Below are positions 17,581 to 26,401 of a DNA stretch of 64,000 nucleotides, piece after piece. This DNA is from Vibrio ezurae NBRC 102218. GTDB taxonomy: Bacteria > Pseudomonadota > Gammaproteobacteria > Enterobacterales > Vibrionaceae. Numbering within the stretch: the first letter of the stretch is position 1; every line of letters starts with the position of its first letter. The notes under the pieces were generated by a model. The model made no database searches, was not told where the DNA came from, and worked only from the letters and a program-made list of their open reading frames with translations. A program made the position numbers and the translations under genes. The DNA lies in NCBI RefSeq assembly GCF_000467185.1, contig NZ_BATM01000019.1, positions 62,001-126,000 of the forward strand. Reading direction: 5' to 3'.

Positions 17581-18485
17581 TGTTTTGTCTCTTTTAATTC
17601 TGCCATGTTTTGCGCAATTGATTTTGGTGCTGTCCAGTTAAGGATGTCTTTTAATTTGGTCGATTTTACTTCTAGATCTTCAAATAGCTGACTGTACATT
17701 GTTGGACGATTAATCAGTTTAAATAAGATTTTAGCAATAGATCCAGGGAAGGGGAGTTGAGTCACTCGAGAATTTAATCCTTTTGCGATTGCATTGGTAA
17801 ATTCTTTCGTTGAGAGTGCTGGCCCTTCAGAGGCTAAAAATGTTTGTCCTGCGGCTTCATCTTTTGTCGCGCAGGTTATGATTAAATCAACGAGATTCTC
17901 ACGTGAGATAAAGCTACGTTTATTCTTAGTCATTGCGAAAGGCAAGACAGGTAGGCGCTCCGTTAGTTTTTGCAATACAACGAAATTACCTTTTGCTCCG
18001 GCGCCATAAACTAAGGTGGGTCTAAGAATGACTATTTCCATGTTAGTTTCAGATGCTAATTGTTGAAGCCCCTGTTCCGCCGCTAATTTGGATTTTGCGT
18101 AGTCATTTTGAGGGTTCACCTCAGATTCTTCAGTAAATGTGCCTGTTAGGCCCATGACAGCAATAGTACTGACAAAGATAAATCTTTTTACACCGTTTTC
18201 TGCTGCATCTTTTGCTAATTTAACTGTTCCTAGATTATTGATCTCGTTGTATTCATCGCTCGAATAGCCACTTTTGCTCGCAATACCGGCTAAATGAACT
18301 ACGACGTCAATACCTTCTAGGCAGTTGCTCCAGTCAGTGTTTGAGTTTATATCATCTATGTGTTTAGTATTAATAAATTTTGAATTGCTGGCTGTTCTAA
18401 CTGCCGCTACTGCTTGATCAGATAGGCGCTCCATAAGAGCTGAACCAACAAAACCGTTAGCGCCAGTGACTAAATATTTATACAC
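17577..18485 (-). CDS. NAD-dependent epimerase/reductase (WbpV/WreQ-like)
   Basis: A 302-aa extended SDR protein with the Rossmann motif TGANGFVGSAL at the N-terminus, VVHLAGIASKSG, FVSTIAVMG and the catalytic YAKSK (Tyr-x-x-x-Lys), then LRPTLVYGAGAKGNF. Close families are UDP-glucose 4-epimerases and the UDP-4-keto-QuiNAc reductases WbpV/WreQ. The place between a WbpM-type dehydratase and a small phosphoglycosyl transferase favours the 4-reductase giving UDP-D-QuiNAc; an epimerase role cannot be excluded. ATG follows the dehydratase stop by 45 bases, consistent with one operon. Confidence 0.82.
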   Translation of the reverse strand: MYKYLVTGANGFVGSALMERLSDQAVAAVRTASNSKFINTKHIDDINSNTDWSNCLEGIDVVVHLAGIASKSGYSSDEYNEINNLGTVKLAKDAAENGVKRFIFVSTIAVMGLTGTFTEESEVNPQNDYAKSKLAAEQGLQQLASETNMEIVILRPTLVYGAGAKGNFVVLQKLTERLPVLPFAMTKNKRSFISRENLVDLIITCATKDEAAGQTFLASEGPALSTKEFTNAIAKGLNSRVTQLPFPGSIAKILFKLINRPTMYSQLFEDLEVKSTKLKDILNWTAPKSIAQNMAELKETKQ

Positions 18486-18530
18486 TTGAATACCTTTATT
18501 GGTGTAACGGGTTTTAACTTCAATATAATG

Positions 18531-20432
18531 CTAAATGATTTGTTTGGATTTCCAAACAAGATCTTCAATACCATCAGTAGGATTAAACTGCGTAGGTGCA
18601 TCTAACAAAATTTGACGTATCGATTGATGGTCAAAATCATGACATGCCTTATCAAGTATTTTCGCTAATGCATCATATTCAGTTAGGGCTAAATAATCTT
18701 CGTTTGCAGTCATAATCCTTTCGTGAGCGGTTTTTCCTACATTGTCTCCAATGAGCAATTCTTCATAGAGTTTTTCACCAGGTCTAAGGCCTGAGTAATT
18801 AATTTCGATGTCACCCAGTGGGTTTTCTGCGTTTTTAACTTCTAACCCTGAGAGGTTAATTAAATTCTCAGCTAAGTCAGCAATACGTACGGGTTCACCC
18901 ATATCCAAAACAAATACGTCCCCCCCTTTGCCCATCGAGCCTGCTTGGATTACCAGTTGGGCGGCCTCGGGAATCGTCATAAAGTAGCGGATGATATCTG
19001 GGTGGGTAACCGTTACTGGGCCACCTGCTGCAATTTGTTTTTTAAATAGCGGGATAACTGAGCCGGACGAACCAAGTACGTTACCAAATCTCACCATACA
19101 GAAGCGGGTGTTATGTGAGGATTCAGCCGCTAAGGCTTGTAAAGAGAGTTCTGCCATTCGTTTGCTTGCACCCATGGTATTGGTTGGGCGCACGGCTTTG
19201 TCTGTAGAGATCAACACAAATGATTCTACTTTGGCTTCAATTGCGGCTTTAGCGGTGTTGTATGTGCCAAAGACGTTGTTTCTTACGCCTTCTACAGTAT
19301 TGTATTCCACTAAAGGTACGTGTTTGTAGGCTGCTGCGTGATAAACCGTTTGGATATTGAAGGTTCGCATTACCACAGATAGGCGATTAATGCGTTGTAC
19401 TGATCCTAAAAGCGGGATTATCTCGACGTTTAAATCATTTTCTTTGCAGAGTAGTTGCAGTTCTCTATCGATTTGATAAAGACCGAACTCAGAGAGTTCA
19501 AATAAAATAATAGATTTGGGTCTTTGTTTTAATATTTGACGGCAAAGCTCCGAGCCTATTGAACCGCCTGCACCAGTAACCATCACAATCTTGTCTTTAA
19601 TGTTTGCTTCCATTAAAGATTGTTGAGGCGCAACGGGGTCTCTTCCAAGTAAGTCTTCGATGGCGACGTCTTTTAGCTCATCGATTTTCGCTTTGCCTGA
19701 CACGATATCGCCCATGTCTGGAATAGTGAGGACTTCGGCAGGTAGGTTAACTAATTCATCAATGATTTGTTTACGGCGAGATCGAGAAGCACTAGGTATC
19801 GCTAATAGGATTTGTTTGACGTTGTGTCGATCAATATGTTTTTCAATTTGTGCAGTTTTAAGTACTTTAAGCCCCATCAAAATAGTGTTGTCTAAGGTTT
19901 TATCTTGATCGATAAAACCCACTACTTTATGAGTTTCGGATGTGCGAAGGGCAAGTGCTAGTTGACGGCCTGCAGAGCCTGCGCCGTAAATAAGAACATT
20001 TTTACGGTTTTTATCAAATGACTGACTAACTAAAACACGAATAATTAATCGGCTACCACCACATGATAGCGCGAGAAACGCACCGTAAATAACAGGGACT
20101 GAACGTGGTACATCTGAATTGAAGTAATAGGCAAGTAAACCTATAGAGAAGGTAGAGATCAGCGTTCCTAAACTAACGACATACAGAGCATGGAAGGTAA
20201 GGTACCTTAGCACAGCACGGTATAGCCCTAATTTAGTAAATGCAAAAATAGTAATGACCAACGTACCTAGCAGTACGTTGTGATTGTCATATTTGGGAAG
20301 CCACATCAAATCGCCCAAACGTGCCCAGTGAGCGGCGTAGTAGGCAGTGATAATGAAAATTGAGTCAATTACGACACTAATGGTGCGTTTAGTGACTCGT
20401 GGTAAATCCCAAATAGTTTTAAGTTTGAACAT
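18531..20432 (-). CDS. wbpM: UDP-GlcNAc 4,6-dehydratase, membrane-bound (WbpM-like)
   Basis: A 633-aa protein of the WbpM/CapD/FlaA1 family. Residues 1-130 form four membrane helices. A CoA-binding-like Rossmann region follows (NVLIYGAGSAGRQLALAL), then the catalytic SDR domain with VMVTGAGGSIGSELCRQIL, AAYKHVPLVE and STDKAVRPTNTMGASKRMAE. In that stretch Met takes the place of the usual Tyr (S-M-K triad), as described for WbpM. RPGEKLYEELLIGD near the C-terminus is also typical. It removes water from UDP-GlcNAc to give the 4-keto-6-deoxy sugar, which the downstream reductase can turn into UDP-QuiNAc. First gene of a three-gene leftward operon. Confidence 0.92.
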   Translation of the reverse strand: MFKLKTIWDLPRVTKRTISVVIDSIFIITAYYAAHWARLGDLMWLPKYDNHNVLLGTLVITIFAFTKLGLYRAVLRYLTFHALYVVSLGTLISTFSIGLLAYYFNSDVPRSVPVIYGAFLALSCGGSRLIIRVLVSQSFDKNRKNVLIYGAGSAGRQLALALRTSETHKVVGFIDQDKTLDNTILMGLKVLKTAQIEKHIDRHNVKQILLAIPSASRSRRKQIIDELVNLPAEVLTIPDMGDIVSGKAKIDELKDVAIEDLLGRDPVAPQQSLMEANIKDKIVMVTGAGGSIGSELCRQILKQRPKSIILFELSEFGLYQIDRELQLLCKENDLNVEIIPLLGSVQRINRLSVVMRTFNIQTVYHAAAYKHVPLVEYNTVEGVRNNVFGTYNTAKAAIEAKVESFVLISTDKAVRPTNTMGASKRMAELSLQALAAESSHNTRFCMVRFGNVLGSSGSVIPLFKKQIAAGGPVTVTHPDIIRYFMTIPEAAQLVIQAGSMGKGGDVFVLDMGEPVRIADLAENLINLSGLEVKNAENPLGDIEINYSGLRPGEKLYEELLIGDNVGKTAHERIMTANEDYLALTEYDALAKILDKACHDFDHQSIRQILLDAPTQFNPTDGIEDLVWKSKQII

Positions 20433-20613
20433 TGAGGCGCATCTTATGACAATCCAATGTTTATCTTAACGTTTATCGTTACAGTTGTCTGCAGATCAGT
20501 GGTTAATTATCAATCGCTTGAATGTAACAACTCCTTATCAGACTAAGATTACATGAATATTATGCGGCTATTCTATGAATTCATATTCACTTGGCTGTGT
20601 GATTAGAAGCCAC

Positions 20614-23319
20614 TCAATACCCCATTAACCGCAACAAATTCTCAGCCGTCTCAATCGCTTCCTTCCTATTGGCAATATTCAACTTCTGGTACAAATTCCG
20701 AATATGGGTCTTAATCGTCGTCCCTGCTACGTCTAGCTCTTGAGCAATTTGTTCATTACTAAAGCCTGAATAGATTAAGTTTAGCACTTGCCATTCACGT
20801 TGGGTGAGGGGGCTGGTGCGGATCAGCTCAGGGATGTTGGGGTGGTTGACCAATTGGTTGACGAAGTCTTCATCAAAGTGCACGGCGCGGCTGCGCTGTT
20901 TGTTGCCGATTTCTTTGAGTAATTGTAGAGCGCGGTGGCGTTCTAGATCGGCGAGGTGGCCTTTGTTGACCAGTTTTTCTAACAGTTTGCCTATGGAGGC
21001 GCCATCGATGATGAAGTTGGCTAGCATGCCGGTTTGATTGGTCATGCTTAGGGCTTGTTGTAGGTTATCGCACGCTTGTGCTTCGTTTTTTTGCTTGATA
21101 TTCAGTACCGCTTCGACAATGAGGTTGCGGTTGGTATCAGTGACTAAGTGGTGCTCGCGGGCTTGTTGATGTAGGCGCGCAATGGTGCGGCTTGCTTCAT
21201 CGAGTCGCTCGCAGGCTATTTGTGCGCGTGCGATATTGCGTAGCTGTAGTTGATTGAAGTGGTTGCTGGCACTTTGCGGATGTTCCGTTTGTGCTAGCCA
21301 GTTTCCGATGGCTTCGCGGTCGTTACATGCTTGCCAGTACAACAGTTGGGAAAAAGACGCACTGGCTGACCAATCAACGTGGTAGTTGGACTCGGCAAGC
21401 AGCTCTTCTATGTTTTTTACAAAGCGTCCTGCTTTATCAAGCTCGCCTCTGCCTAGCGCGATGCGAGTTAAGATGGCGTAATTGTGCAGGTGACGTGTTT
21501 GCTGATTTGCAAGGACGTCAATACCTTTATAAGCACATAGCTCGGCTTCATCAAGTCGGTTCCAACACCATAGAATATGAGCGCGGGTTCGTAATAGGTG
21601 TTCGTGTAAAGGTACTTGCTGAAAATGGTGCTCTTCAATGACTTTAAAGGCTTGGTCTTGAAGCTCAAATGAGGCTTGGATGTAACCTTGCGCGGTTAAA
21701 ATCTCGCTTTGCTGAATCAGTGCCCATAGTACATGGTGATAGACTTGATATTGACGCGCTAGCTTTTCGGTTTGTTGCATCATAGGTAGGGCGCGATCTA
21801 AGCGTCCTAATACATGGTTGACTTCACCGATGACCGAAGTACCAACAATTCGGCTTCTAAAGTCGTTGTTGTCAATTTGGCTGAGGGCTAATTCAGCCAG
21901 TTGTAATGCTTCTTCGGGGTTGCCTTTGTTGATGGCCACTTGCGCGCGTAGTGCGTTGACTTGCCCTTTGTCTTTAACGGACAGTTCTATGTTACGTTTT
22001 GCCAGTTCTTGTTTTGCTTCTGAGAGCAAATCCCCCACAATGGCAAATCGGTGCTGGCTTTGTGCAAGCCAAGCCCGCAATAGCGGCAGCTTCGCAGTAT
22101 TGTATAGCTGTTCGGTATCGAGTTCGGCAATGGCTTTTTCTAATGTGCTGAGTTCACCATTGTTGAACATTCGCCAGCCGTGCTCTTGCATGATGTTGGA
22201 ACACAAGGTGGAGTCTTTAGCTCTTTGTGCATGCACTAGCGCTTCGGTTGGCCGGCCTATTTTGAGCCAAGATTGAGCGGCTAAGGTTTGCAACTGCACT
22301 TCACGTTGCGGCATATGTGTTAGGCGTTGATTGGTGAGAAATTCACTGAATAAATTATGAAAACGATACCAGTTGTTTTCCGTCGATGAGGTGGTCAAAA
22401 ACAGCCCAAACTTATTGAGGCTGTTTAACATAGCTAGTGCATCATCTCTTTGGGTGACGTTGATGATCAGCTCGTCGTTAAAGTGATTGAGCACTGAGCA
22501 TTGCATTAAAAACTCTTTGGTGGCGCTATCAACAAAATCAAACACTTCTTCGGCAAGGTAATCCCACAAATGGGTGTGGTTGAACTCGCTGATTCCCCCC
22601 AGTGATTGCTGAATGGGCTTGTTTTGCTGTAAGGCTTGTACCGCAATTAACTGCATGGCAGAGGGCCAACCTTCGGCATAAGTGCGCACTTCGTTAGCGG
22701 TGGTTTCGTCAATCTCTTCTTTCATGCGCAAGTTGAAAAAGCGGGTGGTCTCTTCTAAATCAAACGCCAATAAATCGTCGTTAATTTCAATCATTAAATC
22801 GCGCACGCGTAAATTGGCGGTGCCCAGTGGTGGGTTAGAGCGACTGGTGACGACGACGGTGAGATTGTCGGGCATGTGCTTGATAAAAAAGCGCATGGCT
22901 TCGTGGATTTCTTCATTGGTGATTAAGTGATAATCGTCAAACACCAGATAAGATTCGTGTAGGTTGTTGGTCAGTTCGGCGAAGATCTCGCCAAATAAGC
23001 TGTGTAACGATGAATATTGTCGTTTTTCGATCAATGCTTGTGAGTTGCTGCAAGCGTTATTTGTGGCTTTATTTAAGGCTAAGATGAAGTAGTTAATAAA
23101 GCGGTTGCTGTCATTATCGCTCTCATCAAGATTGTACCAACCAACATGGTTTTTATCGGACAACCATTGTGCGGCCATGGTGGTTTTGCCATAACCTGCT
23201 GGAGAGCGAAGCAAGACCAGTTTATAAAAAGGGGCTTGTTGCAGTAAATCCAAAACACGCGGACGAACAATCGCATTGTGTAGGCGACCGGGGCGAGTGA
23301 GCTTCGATGGAATCCACAT
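20614..23319 (-). CDS. malT: MalT, ATP- and maltotriose-dependent activator of the maltose regulon
   Basis: A 901-aa STAND-class LuxR-type activator, the same length as E. coli MalT. The N-terminus [20 protein letters not shown] is typical. Walker [10 protein letters not shown] is at 39-47, Walker B-like LVFDDYHLI near 125, [10 protein letters not shown] near 160. The middle contains TPR-like repeats, and the LuxR helix-turn-helix ([20 protein letters not shown]...) fills the last 70 residues. It binds ATP and maltotriose, oligomerises and activates from GGA(G/T)GA boxes. Such boxes precede divergent malP and glgB. AAAGG stands about eight bases before ATG. Confidence 0.96.
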   Translation of the reverse strand: MWIPSKLTRPGRLHNAIVRPRVLDLLQQAPFYKLVLLRSPAGYGKTTMAAQWLSDKNHVGWYNLDESDNDSNRFINYFILALNKATNNACSNSQALIEKRQYSSLHSLFGEIFAELTNNLHESYLVFDDYHLITNEEIHEAMRFFIKHMPDNLTVVVTSRSNPPLGTANLRVRDLMIEINDDLLAFDLEETTRFFNLRMKEEIDETTANEVRTYAEGWPSAMQLIAVQALQQNKPIQQSLGGISEFNHTHLWDYLAEEVFDFVDSATKEFLMQCSVLNHFNDELIINVTQRDDALAMLNSLNKFGLFLTTSSTENNWYRFHNLFSEFLTNQRLTHMPQREVQLQTLAAQSWLKIGRPTEALVHAQRAKDSTLCSNIMQEHGWRMFNNGELSTLEKAIAELDTEQLYNTAKLPLLRAWLAQSQHRFAIVGDLLSEAKQELAKRNIELSVKDKGQVNALRAQVAINKGNPEEALQLAELALSQIDNNDFRSRIVGTSVIGEVNHVLGRLDRALPMMQQTEKLARQYQVYHHVLWALIQQSEILTAQGYIQASFELQDQAFKVIEEHHFQQVPLHEHLLRTRAHILWCWNRLDEAELCAYKGIDVLANQQTRHLHNYAILTRIALGRGELDKAGRFVKNIEELLAESNYHVDWSASASFSQLLYWQACNDREAIGNWLAQTEHPQSASNHFNQLQLRNIARAQIACERLDEASRTIARLHQQAREHHLVTDTNRNLIVEAVLNIKQKNEAQACDNLQQALSMTNQTGMLANFIIDGASIGKLLEKLVNKGHLADLERHRALQLLKEIGNKQRSRAVHFDEDFVNQLVNHPNIPELIRTSPLTQREWQVLNLIYSGFSNEQIAQELDVAGTTIKTHIRNLYQKLNIANRKEAIETAENLLRLMGY

Positions 23320-23512
23320 GTTTACGTACCTTTTAATATCGACAAATTAACCTGATGTGCCGATCCTGCTACTTATTTGTTCATGATTCCTTAATTTCTG
23401 CGTTCTACGCCTCAGATTTGTGATGAAGATCGAATCTAGGCCTGTTTTTGCCTTTCTGAATTGCTCAACTTGCACAAGATTTTATAAAAAGAAGGTTATT
23501 TAAAAATCACTG

Positions 23513-23528
23513 TGTGATTTGAGTCTCA
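23513..23528. promoter_or_regulatory. CRP-like site
   Basis: TGTGA-tttgag-TCTCA at 23513-23528 matches the TGTGA-N6-TCACA consensus at nine of ten positions. It lies about 190 bases from the malT start and 260 from malP, so it could serve either gene. Confidence 0.5.
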
Positions 23529-23671
23529 TTTTTATTAATCCTTGAAATGCATAAGATCTCATATCGGTGCTGTCTATTGCGTATTGTTTGCACGATATAT
23601 GTGATGCTCGTCTTGTTGTGTATGGTATCGACCCTTGCTATTGAGATCTTGCTCAAGAAGTCATTTTTCTC

Positions 23672-23749
23672 TCCTCCTCTACGCCCCTGATACTCCTCCT
23701 TATCCTCCTTGTAATAGGAGGATGAAGCCTTGCAGGTGTTAAAGGATGA
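23672..23749. promoter_or_regulatory. Cluster of MalT-like boxes upstream of malP
   Basis: The MalT core GGA(G/T)GA occurs on the minus strand at 23672-23677, 23694-23699 and 23703-23708 (TCCTCC on +) and on the plus strand at 23717-23722/23720-23725 (GGAGGATGA) and 23744-23749 (GGATGA). Multiple boxes in both orientations next to malP are expected for cooperative MalT binding. The plus-strand GGATGA nearest the start may be within the leader rather than a functional box. Confidence 0.65.
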
Positions 23750-23790
23750 TGGTTACAGACGGAAATTACTAAAACAATGAGAGTTCCTTT

Positions 23791-26244
23791 ATGAAGCCAG
23801 CTCAACAAAAAAAATTTGATAAAAAGCAATTTCAAGCAAACGTCAAGAAACACCTGACGGCGACCTACGCAACAACAGAAGAAAACGCATCAACTCGTCA
23901 ATGGTATTTAGCGATGGGCCAAGCCCTTGCTGAATTTACGACTCTTGATCTTCTGCAAACAGAAACGGATAAGAAAATTACGGACGCAAAAAGCGTTAAC
24001 TACTTATCGTTAGAATTCCTCATTGGCCGTTTAACGGGCAATAACTTGATCAGCATGGGCCTTTACGAAAACGTAACGGACGCCATGGCTGAGCTTGGCT
24101 TTAACCTGACTGATCTTCTTGAAGAAGAGCGTGACCCATCGCTAGGTAATGGCGGTTTAGGTCGTTTAGCCGCTTGTTTCATGGATTCATGTGCGGCTCA
24201 AGAATTCCCAACGGTGGGCTACGGTCTGCACTATGAATACGGTCTATTCAAGCAATCGTTTAAAGAGGGGGCTCAACAAGAAGCGCCGGATGCGTGGCGT
24301 GGCATTGAAGGTTATCCGTGGGAACTAGTCCGTCCTGAGATCGCACAAGAGATTGGTTTTTACGGTCACGTAGAAGTGGTGATGGAAAACGGCGAAGAAA
24401 AACGCCGCTGGGTGCCGGGCATGACGGTTAAAGCTATGCCTTGGGATCTGCCAATCGTGGGTTACGAATCAAACACGGTTTACCCACTTCGCTTGTGGGA
24501 ATGCCAAGCTATCGCACCTTTCTCTCTAGAAAGCTTTAACAACGGTGATTACTTTGAAGCTCAGCACTCGCTGATTGATGCGGGCAACATTACTAAAGTG
24601 CTGTACCCGAACGACAACCACGAGAAAGGTAAAACTCTGCGTCTAATGCAGCAGTACTTCCACTCAGCGGCCTCTATTCGCGATATTTTACGTCGTCACG
24701 AAGCAGCGGGTCACGCACTGGTTGATCTTCCTAAATACGAAACCGTTCAGCTAAACGATACGCACCCAACTATCGCTATCCCTGAATTGATGCGCATTTT
24801 AGTGGATGAGAAAGGGTTTGGTTGGGACAAAGCATGGTCTATCTCTACCAAGACGTTTGCTTACACCAACCACACCTTACTTCCAGAAGCACTAGAGACT
24901 TGGTCTGAGTCACTTATTCAACGTCTGCTTCCTCGTCATATGGAAATCATCTACCGCATTAACCATGAATTCCTAATGGAAGTGCGCGCGAAATGGCCGG
25001 GCGATGTAGAGAAACAACGTAAACTTTCTATTATCCAAGAAGGTTTCCACCGCATGGTTCGCATGGCAAACCTCTGTGTTGTCGGTTCGTACGCAGTCAA
25101 CGGCGTAGCGGCATTGCACTCAAGCTTGGTTAAGAAAGACTTGTTCCCTGAGTTTGATGAACTCTATCCAACGCGTCTACACAATGTGACTAACGGTGTC
25201 ACACCGCGTCGCTGGTTGAAGTTCTGTAACCCAGGTCTATCAGCTTTGATCACTGAAAAGATTGGCGATCAGTGGCCTGCTCATTTAGAGCAGCTGTCGG
25301 ATATCTCAGGTTTTGCAGACGATAAAGCCTTCCAAAAGCAATATATGGCGGTGAAGAAAGAGAACAAACAGCGTCTTGCAACTTGGGTGAAAGAGAACAT
25401 GGACATCGAGCTTGATACCAATGCCATCTTTGATGTGCAAATCAAGCGTCTGCACGAATACAAGCGTCAGCACCTAAACATGCTGCACATCTTGTCTTTG
25501 TACCATCGTTTATTGAACGAACCTGATTTTGATATGGCGCCACGCGTGGTGTTCTTTGCAGCGAAAGCGGCGCCGGGTTACCACCTAGCAAAAGAAATCA
25601 TCTACGCCATCAACAAGATTGCTGAGAAGATCAATAACGATGCTCGCATTGGCAACAAACTTAAAGTGGTGTTTATGCCGGATTACCGCGTAAGCCTTGC
25701 TGAAATCATCATCCCAGCATCGGACGTGTCTGAGCAAATCTCTACTGCCGGTAAAGAAGCATCGGGCACGGGCAACATGAAGATGGCGCTGAACGGTGCT
25801 CTGACTATCGGTACGATGGATGGCGCAAACGTTGAAATCCGTGAAGAAGTCGGTGATGAAAATATTTATATCTTCGGTTTGGATGTGGACGGCGTGAATG
25901 ACATTCGTGCTCGGGGCTACAACCCGTTTGACTACTACAACTCAGATCACCTACTCAAAGCTTCTATGGATCTGCTACTGGGTGAAGAGTTTACTCCGGG
26001 TGAGCCTGGCAAGTTGCGCGCCACGTTCGATAGCCTTCTTGACGGCGGTGACCCTTACTTATGTCTTGCGGATTTCGCGTCTTATGTGAAAGCGCACGAA
26101 GAGATGGGCGAGCAGTATAAAGACCAGTCGGGTTGGGCGAAAAAAGCGATATTGAACACCGCATTGGTCGGTAAGTTCAGCTCAGACCGTTCAATTCGTG
26201 ATTACGTGAACAATATCTGGAAACTAGAGCCTGTTCACCGTTAA
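23791..26244 (+). CDS. malP: Maltodextrin/glycogen phosphorylase
   Basis: An 817-aa GT35 enzyme that releases glucose-1-P from maltodextrins or glycogen. Visible features are YLSLEFLIGR, DPSLGNGGLGRLAACFMDS, QLNDTHPTIAIPELMRIL, NGVTPRRWL, QIKRLHEYKRQHLN and the PLP site EASGTGNMKMALNGALTIG, where the Lys of NMK binds pyridoxal phosphate. Length fits E. coli MalP. It is followed after 157 bases by malQ and preceded by MalT boxes. Codon use is much more GC-rich than the O-antigen block, consistent with a native, well-expressed gene. Confidence 0.97.
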   Translation: MKPAQQKKFDKKQFQANVKKHLTATYATTEENASTRQWYLAMGQALAEFTTLDLLQTETDKKITDAKSVNYLSLEFLIGRLTGNNLISMGLYENVTDAMAELGFNLTDLLEEERDPSLGNGGLGRLAACFMDSCAAQEFPTVGYGLHYEYGLFKQSFKEGAQQEAPDAWRGIEGYPWELVRPEIAQEIGFYGHVEVVMENGEEKRRWVPGMTVKAMPWDLPIVGYESNTVYPLRLWECQAIAPFSLESFNNGDYFEAQHSLIDAGNITKVLYPNDNHEKGKTLRLMQQYFHSAASIRDILRRHEAAGHALVDLPKYETVQLNDTHPTIAIPELMRILVDEKGFGWDKAWSISTKTFAYTNHTLLPEALETWSESLIQRLLPRHMEIIYRINHEFLMEVRAKWPGDVEKQRKLSIIQEGFHRMVRMANLCVVGSYAVNGVAALHSSLVKKDLFPEFDELYPTRLHNVTNGVTPRRWLKFCNPGLSALITEKIGDQWPAHLEQLSDISGFADDKAFQKQYMAVKKENKQRLATWVKENMDIELDTNAIFDVQIKRLHEYKRQHLNMLHILSLYHRLLNEPDFDMAPRVVFFAAKAAPGYHLAKEIIYAINKIAEKINNDARIGNKLKVVFMPDYRVSLAEIIIPASDVSEQISTAGKEASGTGNMKMALNGALTIGTMDGANVEIREEVGDENIYIFGLDVDGVNDIRARGYNPFDYYNSDHLLKASMDLLLGEEFTPGEPGKLRATFDSLLDGGDPYLCLADFASYVKAHEEMGEQYKDQSGWAKKAILNTALVGKFSSDRSIRDYVNNIWKLEPVHR

Positions 26245-26267
26245 TTGCTATCCGCGTTCTGGCTCGG

Positions 26268-26348
26268 CAAGCTCACAATCGTGACTTGCTGAGTTAGGAC
26301 AAATTACCGCATTGAGCATAGGCTATCAGCCTGACTGAGTGCGGTAAT
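26268..26348. repeat. Two hairpins between malP and malQ
   Basis: First hairpin: GCAAG(c)TCAC-aatc-GTGACTTGC at about 26267-26289, with one bulge. Second: ATTACCGCA (26303-26311) with TGCGGTAAT (26340-26348), which can extend to 14 pairs with one mismatch and holds an inner GGCT/AGCC hairpin. Neither has a T-tract. They resemble REP-like or mRNA-stabilising structures that set the ratio of malP to malQ message. Confidence 0.5.
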
Positions 26349-26401
26349 GTTCAACCACACATATACATGTTTGAAGGCGCGTTTCGTCTTCGGAGAGAGC
26401 G

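Larger units (their letters stand above)
23320..23790. other. malT-malP divergent regulatory region
   Basis: 471 bases with no gene between divergent malT and malP. It holds a CRP-like palindrome at 23513-23528 and a cluster of MalT core boxes at 23672-23749, as expected for maltose regulon promoters. No clear -35/-10 was assigned. Confidence 0.7.
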
